This document shows positions 27,195 to 34,930 of a stretch of 64,000 bases of DNA, piece after piece. This DNA is from an uncultured Hyphomicrobiales bacterium. Its GTDB lineage: Bacteria; Pseudomonadota; Alphaproteobacteria; Rhizobiales; Ancalomicrobiaceae. How positions within the stretch are numbered: position 1 is the first letter of the stretch; each line of letters opens with the position of its first letter. Made by a program: the position numbers and the translations under genes. The notes below the pieces were generated by a model that was not told the DNA's origin, ran no database searches, and saw only the letters and a program-made list of their open reading frames with translations. Where the stretch lies: positions 62,001 through 126,000 of the forward strand of contig CAIYYN010000030.1 in NCBI GenBank assembly GCA_903930435.1, written 5' to 3'.

Positions 27195-27553
27195 GGCACA
27201 CCCCGAGCTTAAAGTTTGTGCAGCACTGTAGCACGAGTCGGACCGTTGCGGATCAAAACGCACCAGTCAGCGAATTTCGGCTTTAGCTACGTTTCATTGA
27301 TCAATCAGCGACGACAGTGCGTCAATATGTGTGAATTTTGAACAATCTTCGACCCGTGTGTAACATACTGTATCTCATTGATTTATCGTATTAATCTCCC
27401 AGATTTGTGGCTCAGTCGGTGTCGGTTCCAGACTTCAAGAAGCTGTCGCTTCAAAGTATTGTGACTGGCTTTGGGGAAAAACCCAACGATATGAAGGGAT
27501 ATAGCAATTCGGCTTGCCCATCCGGGCTTTTGCAATCCCTAAAGGAGCTTTCT
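27195..27553. other. Intergenic region between the DUF937 and DoxX genes
   Basis: 359 bp that contain no gene I can support. The perfect 10-bp palindrome ATTGATCAAT lies around 27297-27306 but does not form an FNR box (no second half-site at the right spacing). The 3' part, up to the AAAGGAG before 27554, is the DoxX leader. The region is richer in A+T than its flanks and probably carries divergent promoters. Confidence 0.5.
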
Positions 27554-28027
27554 ATGTCAAGTGTTACAAGTACGTACAAATCGTCAGACGTGTCAGGCAT
27601 TCAGACCCACACACTCGCGAATGCCGCCCAGCTTTTGGCGCGCGTTCTGTTCGCCTTCATCTTCATCTATGCCGGTTTTGGCAAGCTGATGAATCATGCC
27701 GGGACTGTTGGCTACATCTCAGCCGGCTCGATGCCGATCCCGGCTGAATTGGCCTATTGGGCGGCCGTTGCCATTGAATTCGGCTGCGGCCTGCTCGTTC
27801 TCGTTGGCTTCTTGGCGCGTCCGGCGGCCCTGGCCATCGCGATCTTTTCAATCATGTCCGGCTATTACTTCCACTACCTGTTCGCCCAAGGCGACGCTGG
27901 GGTCGTGATGAACATGATGATTCATTTCCAGAAGAACATCTCCATTGCTGGCGGTGCCCTCTTCATCGCAGCGTCAGGCGCTGGCGGTTGGAGCATCGAC
28001 GCCAAGCTCTTTGGCGGTCGCGGCTGA
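27554..28027 (+). CDS. DoxX-family integral membrane protein
   Basis: 157 aa from the ATG at 27554, preceded by AAAGGAG. Four hydrophobic segments follow a short polar N-terminus: LLARVLFAFIFIYAGFGKLM, then around YWAAVAIEFGCGLLVLVGF, AALAIAIFSIMSGYYFHYLF and ISIAGGALFIAASGAGG. This is the DoxX/DoxD-like fold, in which RxxxGxxxxxxGxxKL is the signature of helix 1. Family members are linked to redox or oxidative-stress functions. A strong terminator follows at 28051-28084, so it is probably monocistronic. Confidence 0.9.
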   Translation: MSSVTSTYKSSDVSGIQTHTLANAAQLLARVLFAFIFIYAGFGKLMNHAGTVGYISAGSMPIPAELAYWAAVAIEFGCGLLVLVGFLARPAALAIAIFSIMSGYYFHYLFAQGDAGVVMNMMIHFQKNISIAGGALFIAASGAGGWSIDAKLFGGRG

Positions 28028-28050
28028 TAATCGGCCAGCTATCCAAACAA

Positions 28051-28084
28051 AAAGGCTCCGGTTGCAGATGCGACCGGAGCCTTT
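28051..28084 (+). terminator. Intrinsic terminator after the DoxX gene
   Basis: AAAGGCTCCGGT, a 10-nt loop and ACCGGAGCCTTT form a perfect 12-bp stem flanked by A and T runs on both sides, so it can serve both the DoxX gene (+) and the convergent gshA (-). Confidence 0.9.
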
Positions 28085-28120
28085 TGCCATTCAGGTGTTG
28101 GGATTCGTGATCCTTTGAAT

Positions 28121-29491
28121 TCAATAGGCATATTCGCGGAACACATGGCGGAGATCACCACCCCATGACCCGTGATAGGATTGCAGCATCCGTTCGGCCA
28201 GCGTGACGCCCTGGTCGGCAATGGCCTCGATCGGTTCGAGATAGACGCTCTCGTCAACGCCATCTTGCTGATGACCGCGCCGGACTAGCCCTGCCTTTGC
28301 CAATTGAAGGACCTCGCGCGCGATCTCCTTCAATGTCTGCGACCGGAACGGCGTGTTCAACGCCAGCCTCGGAGCCGTATCGCGCAGGGCTTCGCGCTCT
28401 TCCAGGGTCCAGTCCTTGATCATGTCATAGGCAGCTGAGAGGCTGTCCGAATCATAAAGCAACCCCACCCAGAACGCGGGCAGTGCCACGATATGGCTGA
28501 GCGGTCCGACATCGGCTCCGCGCTGTTCAATGTAGCGCTTCAACCGGACGTCGGGGAACAGCGAGCCAAGGTGATTGGCCCAGTCGCCTATCTCGGGCCG
28601 GACGCCCGGCAATGTATCTTTCAGCGCGCCATCGAGAAACGCCCGGAACGGAACGCCCGTCACATCATGATAGGTATCGCCACGCTTGATGAAATACATC
28701 GGTACATCAAGCGCCCATTGCGTATAGGCCTCAAATCCGAAGCCCTCCTCAAAGGCGATGGGCAAGGATCCCGTCCGATACCTGTCGGTATCGCGCCAGA
28801 TGTCACCGCGTGTAGAAAGTAGCCCCGTCAGCTTCCCATCCATGAACGGAGATGCGGCAAACAGCGCCGTTGCCAAGGGCTGCAATGCCAGCGAAACCCT
28901 CATCTTCGTCGCCATGTCGGCTTCATCGGCAAAGTCAAGGTTGACCTGAACCGTGCAAGTCCGGAACATCATGTCGAGGCCGTGATCTCCGACCTTTGGC
29001 ATGTAGTTGGACATGATCGCATAACGCGATTTGGGCATCACGGGTGTTTCGGCTCGTGACCAGACCGGACTGCCGCCTATGCCGAGAAACCCGATGCCGA
29101 GCGGGTCAGCGATCTCGGCGACATCCGCAAGATGGGCACGTGTTTCTTCCATCGTCTCGTGCAAGGTCCACAGGGGCGCACCTGACAGCTCGAACTGGCC
29201 ACCAGGTTCCAGGCTGATCGCGCCGCCGCCCTGCGGGTCAGCCAGGCCAATTGCATTTCCACGGTCAAGGATCGGCTCCCAACTGATCTTGTGACCAAGT
29301 TCATTGACAATAGTGCCGATGCCATGCGCCCCCTCATAGGGAACTGGCGAACAGCCATCGCGATAGAAGCCGAATTTCTCGTGTTCCGTTCCCAGGCGCC
29401 ATTGCGATTTGGGCTTTGACCCCTTAGCGAGCCAACCGGCCAACTGCTCAATGCCTTCAATTTCAACAGCGTCAATGGTATCGCGGGCCAT
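28121..29491 (-). CDS. gshA: Glutamate-cysteine ligase (plant/alphaproteobacterial type)
   Basis: 456 aa. It catalyses ATP-dependent formation of gamma-glutamylcysteine, the first step of glutathione synthesis. The sequence belongs to the proteobacterial/plant group rather than the E. coli type: WRLGTEHEKFGFYRDG at the N-terminus, GGAISLEPGGQFELSGAPL and MFRTCTVQVNLDFADEADM. The length is typical. The convergent DoxX gene is separated by a shared terminator. gshB is not in the window. Confidence 0.96.
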   Translation of the reverse strand: MARDTIDAVEIEGIEQLAGWLAKGSKPKSQWRLGTEHEKFGFYRDGCSPVPYEGAHGIGTIVNELGHKISWEPILDRGNAIGLADPQGGGAISLEPGGQFELSGAPLWTLHETMEETRAHLADVAEIADPLGIGFLGIGGSPVWSRAETPVMPKSRYAIMSNYMPKVGDHGLDMMFRTCTVQVNLDFADEADMATKMRVSLALQPLATALFAASPFMDGKLTGLLSTRGDIWRDTDRYRTGSLPIAFEEGFGFEAYTQWALDVPMYFIKRGDTYHDVTGVPFRAFLDGALKDTLPGVRPEIGDWANHLGSLFPDVRLKRYIEQRGADVGPLSHIVALPAFWVGLLYDSDSLSAAYDMIKDWTLEEREALRDTAPRLALNTPFRSQTLKEIAREVLQLAKAGLVRRGHQQDGVDESVYLEPIEAIADQGVTLAERMLQSYHGSWGGDLRHVFREYAY

Positions 29492-29903
29492 TCGGTCTTG
29501 CTCCTGCGACTGATCCAGCCGCCTCGTAAATCGCCTATATCAAGTGTCTAGTGCAGTTACATGACACAACTTTTAGTTAAAATCATCTGTCGCATCACAT
29601 GAGTTAGGACCCGCTCGCCTGAGCTTCGTCGATCGGCCAAGCCGCTCGACACAGTTGATCTTTGCGAAAACCCGGTGCACCGCACTTCGGCCTGATCGCG
29701 ACCAATTTCAAGTCCTTTCTGGCGAAAGAGTTGAGCAGCGTCAGATCAGACACAATTGCGGGCTGGACAATAGTCACCGCCGGTTCGCATGTGAAGCAGA
29801 ATTCAGCAGATCACATATGGCTCGAATGGTCTGACATGCCTTATATAACGGTACATTGATTTGGTTCGTGCGCAGCCTGGCTGGCGGTCAAGGATGAAAC
29901 CTG
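29492..29903. other. Divergent promoter region between gshA and hscC
   Basis: 412 bp with no gene I can support. It must hold the promoters of gshA (-) and the hscC operon (+). TATATAACGG around 29842 is a plausible -10 region for the hscC transcript. I looked for a heat-shock sigma-32 promoter and an FNR box and saw neither. Confidence 0.5.
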
Positions 29904-31604
29904 ATGGCAATCGTTGGAATTGATCTGGGAACGACAAACTCCCTGGTCGCCACCTGGACGGCAGAGGGTCCCAAGCTGGTGCCCAATGCTTTGGGTGATT
30001 TCCTGACGCCATCCGTTGTCAGCATCATCGGCGGCGAGGCGATTGTCGGACGCAGTGCCGAGGAACAGTTGATCGCTCGCCCGGATCATGCAGTCGCAGC
30101 TTTCAAGCGCTGGATGGGAACCGAAAAGGTGACACGGCTTGAAGGGCGTTCATTCCGGGCTGAGGAACTGTCGTCGCTGGTGCTGGCATCTCTGAAGCGG
30201 GACGCCGAAGCTTTCCTTGGCGAGGCAATTGAGGAAGCGGTCGTCTCGGTCCCTGCCTATTTCAATGATCTCCAGCGGCGGGCAACGCTCAATGCTGCCA
30301 AACTCGCGGGGCTCAAGGTCGAGCGGCTCGTGAATGAGCCCACGGCTGCAGCGCTGGCCTATGGTCTCGGCGAGGTCGAAGAGGCTGAATTCCTCGTCTT
30401 TGATCTCGGCGGCGGGACCTTCGACGTTTCCATTCTCGACAAGTACGATGATGTCATGGAAGTCCGGGCGACCGCTGGCGACAACTTCCTGGGCGGCGAT
30501 GATTTTCGCGATGCCCTGCTCACCGACATTTGTCGGCGTCATGCGATCGAGCGGGCCAACCTCGTCGGCGGCGAGGCGACACGGCTTGTCCGCTTTGCCG
30601 AAGGTCTCAAGATCGAACTGAGTGCACGGCAGTCTGTCACTTATGATATTGAGCTCGCAGCCAAATCGATCAGTGGCACCTATGAGCGTGCGGAATTCGA
30701 AGCCCTGGTCAAACCGCTGCTCAATCGCCTGCGAATCCCTCTTGAACGGACGATCTCGGATGCGCGCCTCGATCCAGGCCAGTTGGCGCAGATTGTCATG
30801 GTCGGCGGCGCAACCCGGATGCCAGCTGTCCGGGCCTTGGTCGGACGCCTGTTCGGTCGCCTGCCGCTGACCCATCTGAATCCCGACCATCTGGTGGCCT
30901 TGGGTGCCGCAGTTCAGGTCGGACTGAAGACCCGCGATGCAGCGCTGCATGATGTGGTCATGACGGATGTGTGCCCTTACACGCTGGGCATTTCCGCCTA
31001 TCATTCCGGCGAGGGACGCAAGGCCGGTGAACTCGTGACGGTTCCCATCATCGAGCGTAACTCGGTCGTGCCGATCTCCCGCTCGGACAGTTTCGTCACG
31101 ATCTCGGATCGCCAGGAGCGGATCGATGTCGAGGTGTATCAGGGCGAGAACCTGAAGCCGGAAGGCAATGTTCATCTGGGCACCTTGTCGATCCCGGTTC
31201 CACAGTCGAAGGCCGGACGTGAATCCATTGATGTCCGTTTTACTTATGACGTGAACGGCGCTCTGGAGGTCGAAGTCCGGGTGATCTCGACGAATGAGGT
31301 TCACCGTCGTGTCTTCCGCAATCACGCTGACCTGGATGACGCCGATCTCGAAGCACGCTTCGAAAAACTGGCAAGCCTGAAGATCCCGCCGCGCGATCAG
31401 GCCGAAAACAAGCTGTTGGTGGCCCGGGCGGAACGGATCTACGCGGAGTCGCTTGGCGAGAAACGCGAACGGGTGGCCGAAGCTTTGCGATCCTTCACAA
31501 ATGCGATCAATGATGCGCGCAATGCCCATCCTGAACGGCAACGCGAACAGTTCGCCCAGATACTTGATCGGTTCGAAACCGATGTTTTCCGTGACCGCGA
31601 CTGA
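29904..31604 (+). CDS. hscC: HscC-type Hsp70 chaperone
   Basis: 566 aa, shorter than DnaK (about 638) because the C-terminal lid is reduced. The actin-like ATPase domain shows IVGIDLGTTNSLVATW, VVSVPAYFNDLQRRATLNAA, VNEPTAAALAYGLG and VFDLGGGTFDVSIL. The substrate-binding domain (about 370-490) contains GEGRKAGELVTVPIIERNS. HscC is a specialised Hsp70 whose E. coli member works with degenerate J-domain proteins; the gene 7 bp downstream encodes such a protein. Neither dnaK nor grpE is nearby, which supports a specialised role. Confidence 0.92.
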   Translation: MAIVGIDLGTTNSLVATWTAEGPKLVPNALGDFLTPSVVSIIGGEAIVGRSAEEQLIARPDHAVAAFKRWMGTEKVTRLEGRSFRAEELSSLVLASLKRDAEAFLGEAIEEAVVSVPAYFNDLQRRATLNAAKLAGLKVERLVNEPTAAALAYGLGEVEEAEFLVFDLGGGTFDVSILDKYDDVMEVRATAGDNFLGGDDFRDALLTDICRRHAIERANLVGGEATRLVRFAEGLKIELSARQSVTYDIELAAKSISGTYERAEFEALVKPLLNRLRIPLERTISDARLDPGQLAQIVMVGGATRMPAVRALVGRLFGRLPLTHLNPDHLVALGAAVQVGLKTRDAALHDVVMTDVCPYTLGISAYHSGEGRKAGELVTVPIIERNSVVPISRSDSFVTISDRQERIDVEVYQGENLKPEGNVHLGTLSIPVPQSKAGRESIDVRFTYDVNGALEVEVRVISTNEVHRRVFRNHADLDDADLEARFEKLASLKIPPRDQAENKLLVARAERIYAESLGEKRERVAEALRSFTNAINDARNAHPERQREQFAQILDRFETDVFRDRD

Positions 31605-31611
31605 AAAAACC

Positions 31612-33249
31612 ATGGGTTCGTATTTTCCGCCGCTGAACTTGACGCTCGACGCCGACGAACGCGCCGTGAAGCGAGCCTATGCGGCGGCCCTCAAGGAGAC
31701 GCGTCCCGAAGACGATCCGGCAGCCTTTCAGGCGCTTGTGGCAGCCCGTGACCGCGCGCTCGACTGGGTGCGGCGTCGGCCCCCTGTGATCGCCGATCGC
31801 CCCGGTCTCGGTGATTTTCTGAATATCATCATCGCAGACGCCTCCCCACCTGCCAATGAAGCTGCAACTGCGCTAGCACCGGTTCGAGAAACGGCACCGG
31901 TCGCGACGCGAACGGAACCATTGGCTGATCCGGCAACGGACATCAGCGAAGGCCATTTTGAGCTGAACCAGCTCCCGATGGGTGCGCCGCCTCTGCAACC
32001 CATTGCGCTTCCGGCAACAATTCAGGTGGACGATCCTCCAGACTCTGGCTTTGCCGCGCTGGTGCGTGCGCAACAGACAGTGCGGCAACTGCTCATCGAA
32101 CGCGCCATAAGCCTGATCGAGGAACAGATCCGGGGATACACGGAGAGCCTGCCGGAGAAATGGGATGTGCTGATCACGGCTGCTGACGATCTTGATTTGT
32201 CAGGCAGACTGTCGCTCGAACGGGCTATTGTCATTGCACTTGACAAAGCGTTGATCCAGCTCGGCGCTGATAGCGATCACGCCATTGCTTTTGCTGATAC
32301 AATCCTGAAACTGGATCGCACCTTTCGCTGGTCGTTCGAAGTCCGGCGAATTGTGCGCATTTTGGGCGAACCGTCAGGTGCCCATCCGTTGGTCTTTGCA
32401 GTCGAGCGCTATGGCGAAAGTGCCGTCCGCCTCAGAATGACCGCGACAGGGTTTCCATTGATCCCGGACAGCGATCTGGCGGCCTGGTTCGGTACGCTGA
32501 AACACGCCAGCGTCAGAGCGTATCGCCAGGCGCTCATTACCGAGCGCTTCGCCATGTCCTGGTCATGGTACGCTTTTTTCTCGCCACCAGCCTGGCTCGT
32601 AAGGACGGGTCTCTCGATCTGGGGTATCGGGTTTGCAGGCCTTTCAATCTTGCCGATCTACCTGCTGTTCGATCCGATCGCCAACCCGGACAATGCCAAT
32701 TCATTCTTTGCATTTCTGGCGGTCCTGATCGCCGCACGAGCGGCTGTTGCCGCATCTGCCCGGTCGCTTGAAATCGGTAAACTGGTCAGCGTGCTGCAGC
32801 GGATCGACGCCGGGCCGCTGCCAACTCCAGCCAATCGCCGACGCATGATCATGACCGCACGTGGCTCGCGGCCTGTGAATTTCATCGTGTCACTTTTCTT
32901 CCTGATGCTGGTCGATGGCTATTGCCTCTCGCTCATCATCCCGGCCATGACGCTGAAATCCAGTCTGGTATCGAGCATGATCGTGGTGCCTGACCGGAAA
33001 ACAGTGGGCGTGACATTCGCTGATCGTCTTGTCGCGCAAAGCTACATCGATCATGCCCGCGAAATCGCTGCGAGCCTTGACACACTTCTCGTGACCGAAG
33101 CCGCCGGACCCTCGAATCCCTTCCGTCGCAAACGGATCGAGAGCCTGCAAGCACGCTTTCTCGACACGGTCAAAACAATGCCTGTCGGCGAGTTTGCCAG
33201 CGAATTTGAACGGTATCGCAGCGAAATCAACGAGTTGAAACGCCATTGA
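31612..33249 (+). CDS. Membrane protein with degenerate J-like domain, likely HscC partner
   Basis: 545 aa from the ATG at 31612. Residues 1-55 resemble a J domain (DERAVKRAYAAALKETRPEDDPAAFQALVAARDRAL), but the HPD tripeptide is replaced by RPEDDP. This matches the degenerate J-like domains of HscC-associated co-chaperones such as E. coli YbeU/YbeV. A long soluble region follows, then three hydrophobic segments near 326-352, 363-383 and 424-443, and a C-terminal soluble tail of about 100 residues. The chaperone pair would therefore act at the inner membrane. The client is unknown. Confidence 0.8.
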   Translation: MGSYFPPLNLTLDADERAVKRAYAAALKETRPEDDPAAFQALVAARDRALDWVRRRPPVIADRPGLGDFLNIIIADASPPANEAATALAPVRETAPVATRTEPLADPATDISEGHFELNQLPMGAPPLQPIALPATIQVDDPPDSGFAALVRAQQTVRQLLIERAISLIEEQIRGYTESLPEKWDVLITAADDLDLSGRLSLERAIVIALDKALIQLGADSDHAIAFADTILKLDRTFRWSFEVRRIVRILGEPSGAHPLVFAVERYGESAVRLRMTATGFPLIPDSDLAAWFGTLKHASVRAYRQALITERFAMSWSWYAFFSPPAWLVRTGLSIWGIGFAGLSILPIYLLFDPIANPDNANSFFAFLAVLIAARAAVAASARSLEIGKLVSVLQRIDAGPLPTPANRRRMIMTARGSRPVNFIVSLFFLMLVDGYCLSLIIPAMTLKSSLVSSMIVVPDRKTVGVTFADRLVAQSYIDHAREIAASLDTLLVTEAAGPSNPFRRKRIESLQARFLDTVKTMPVGEFASEFERYRSEINELKRH

Positions 33250-33261
33250 CGGACCCGTGCC

Positions 33262-34146
33262 ATGCGCCATCACGACCGCTACGCTTACTCGCCGATCATT
33301 GGCCGACCGACTTATGACTGGCCAGGCGGAAAACGGCTGGCCTTTTATATCGGGCTGAACCTCGAATGGTTTTCGTTCGGTGAGGGCCTCGGTGCCGAAC
33401 TCGCGCCCGGCGGGCCGCAACCGGACGTCCTGAATTATGCATGGCGCGATTACGGCAATCGCGTTGGCGTCTTCAGACTGCTTGGCCTGTTCGAAGAGTT
33501 GAAGCTGCCCGTTTCGCTGCTGATCAATTCGTCCATGATGGAACACGCACCGGAGGCCATCGCACCCTTTCTGGCCCGTGGCGATGAGATTGTTGGCCAT
33601 GGCAGGACGAATGCAGAACGGCAAGGCGTTCTGGAGGAATCGAAAGAGCGCCAGTTGATCCGGGAGGCGCGTGACGCGCTTGTCGAAGCAACCGGGCGCG
33701 CGCCTGTCGGTTGGCTCGGGCCATGGATCTCACAAAGCCCGGTAACCCCTGATCTCCTGCAAGAGGAGGGGTTTCGGTACTGTCTCGACTGGTGCCATGA
33801 TGACCAGCCGACCTGGATGAAAACACGCGGTGGCAGGATCCTGTCGGTTCCCTACCCGCAGGAACTGAACGACATTCCCCAGATCGTCGGTCGCAAGCGC
33901 GAAGGTGATGAATTTGCCGACATGATTGTCGATGCCTTCGATGTGATGATTGCGGAATCAGCTGAGCGGCCCCTCGTCATGGGTATCGCGCTGCACGCCT
34001 ATCTCGTCGGCCATCCCCATCGCTTCAAGCATCTGGCCCGCGCGTTGAAACACATCACGCAGTCCGGTGCCGACCTGCTCTGGACAACGACGTCGGGTGC
34101 CATTGCCGAACATGTTATCGGGTTCGCGGACGGGATCGTGCCCTAG
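33262..34146 (+). CDS. Polysaccharide-deacetylase-fold protein (PuuE/allantoinase-like)
   Basis: 294 aa with a NodB/CE4-like barrel. SPIIGRPTYDWPGGKRLAFY, GVFRLLGLFEELKLPVSLLI and VGHGRTNAERQ resemble the PuuE-like subgroup, which includes cofactor-independent allantoinases, rather than secreted chitin deacetylases. There is no signal peptide, fitting a cytoplasmic enzyme. It starts 12 bp after the J-like gene, so it may share that transcript. Allantoinase is the one step missing from the purine operon at 6.5-21 kb, and this protein is the only candidate in the window. That assignment is an inference. Confidence 0.75.
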   Translation: MRHHDRYAYSPIIGRPTYDWPGGKRLAFYIGLNLEWFSFGEGLGAELAPGGPQPDVLNYAWRDYGNRVGVFRLLGLFEELKLPVSLLINSSMMEHAPEAIAPFLARGDEIVGHGRTNAERQGVLEESKERQLIREARDALVEATGRAPVGWLGPWISQSPVTPDLLQEEGFRYCLDWCHDDQPTWMKTRGGRILSVPYPQELNDIPQIVGRKREGDEFADMIVDAFDVMIAESAERPLVMGIALHAYLVGHPHRFKHLARALKHITQSGADLLWTTTSGAIAEHVIGFADGIVP

Positions 34147-34152
34147 GCCCGG

Positions 34153-34662
34153 CTACTGGAGAAAATCCTTCGCGACCGCCTTGAGGCTATTGCCTTCCTT
34201 GTCCCTGATATCGTCGATCTTCCAGACATTGGCTTCGGCAACAAAATCGAAGATGACGACGGTCTTGTCCTCGAAACTCGTGAACCGCGCCTCGACCGTA
34301 CTTTTGGCCTGTCCCGATGCAGTGACAACGATCGACAGACCCTTCACCTCGCCGTCCTGCCCGTCGATCAAGGGATCGTAGTCGATACCAGGCTCATTCT
34401 CGGCCTCGGAACGCTCGAATACTTTCTTCAACAGAGTGTCAGCCGCCTGGGTGAAATAGCGAGGTCGAAGCGTATCATCGAAAAAATCGAACCCGGAATC
34501 GATCTCACGACTGGCATACAGCGTCTTCACGATCTCTTCGGGCTTGGCGTCTGGTCCCGGCGTTGGCGGCAGCTTCTTCTTAGGCGTTTCAGCAAATCCG
34601 GCGCCTGCTCCTGCCAGTTGGACAAGACAGGCAATCAGGAAAAAGCGGCGATCGAGAAACAT
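34153..34662 (-). CDS. Secreted DUF3828-like protein
   Basis: 169 aa with an N-terminal signal sequence (RRFFLIACLVQLAGAGAGFAE, cleavage probable after AGFA). The mature part starts with a Lys/Pro stretch and then has TLYASREIDSGFDFFDDTL and VWKIDDIRDKEGNSLKAVAK. The C-terminal FVAEANVWKIDDI segment resembles DUF3828/lumazine-binding-like periplasmic proteins, whose function is not established. It lies between the convergent deacetylase-like gene (6 bp from its stop) and ccoS. Confidence 0.7.
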   Translation of the reverse strand: MFLDRRFFLIACLVQLAGAGAGFAETPKKKLPPTPGPDAKPEEIVKTLYASREIDSGFDFFDDTLRPRYFTQAADTLLKKVFERSEAENEPGIDYDPLIDGQDGEVKGLSIVVTASGQAKSTVEARFTSFEDKTVVIFDFVAEANVWKIDDIRDKEGNSLKAVAKDFLQ

Positions 34663-34746
34663 GAGTGACGACCTTCAGAGAATCAAACCGGAGTTCTACG
34701 GATACATGTATCCGCCTGACCGCAGCCTGAACGGTCTGGCCTGTCC

Positions 34747-34899
34747 TCAGCGATTCGGCAAGTCATCGTCAGAGAGGATTCGCCATCTGGCACCCTCGAT
34801 ATCATCGTATTGACCGTTCTTCAGTGTCCACATGAAGCCGGCAAGACCGATGAACCCAAGGCCCAGGGCAATCGGGATAAGATAGAGCAGGATACTCAT
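34747..34899 (-). CDS. ccoS: cbb3 oxidase assembly protein CcoS
   Basis: 50 aa; short enough to be missed by length cut-offs. The sequence begins MSILLYLIPIALGLGFIGLA, one membrane helix, followed by the CcoS-typical FMWTLKNGQYDDIEGARWRI and an acidic tail ending LPNR. CcoS is required for haem and copper insertion into the CcoN subunit of cbb3 oxidase. It lies 31 bp downstream of ccoI on the same strand, completing the ccoGHIS order. Confidence 0.95.
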   Translation of the reverse strand: MSILLYLIPIALGLGFIGLAGFMWTLKNGQYDDIEGARWRILSDDDLPNR

Positions 34900-34930
34900 G
34901 TCTTGACCTCATTCGCCATAACCGCATCAA

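Noticed and set aside
30150-31613. 487-codon minus-strand open frame opposite hscC
   Set aside because: Antisense to a conserved Hsp70; its translation has no recognisable domain.
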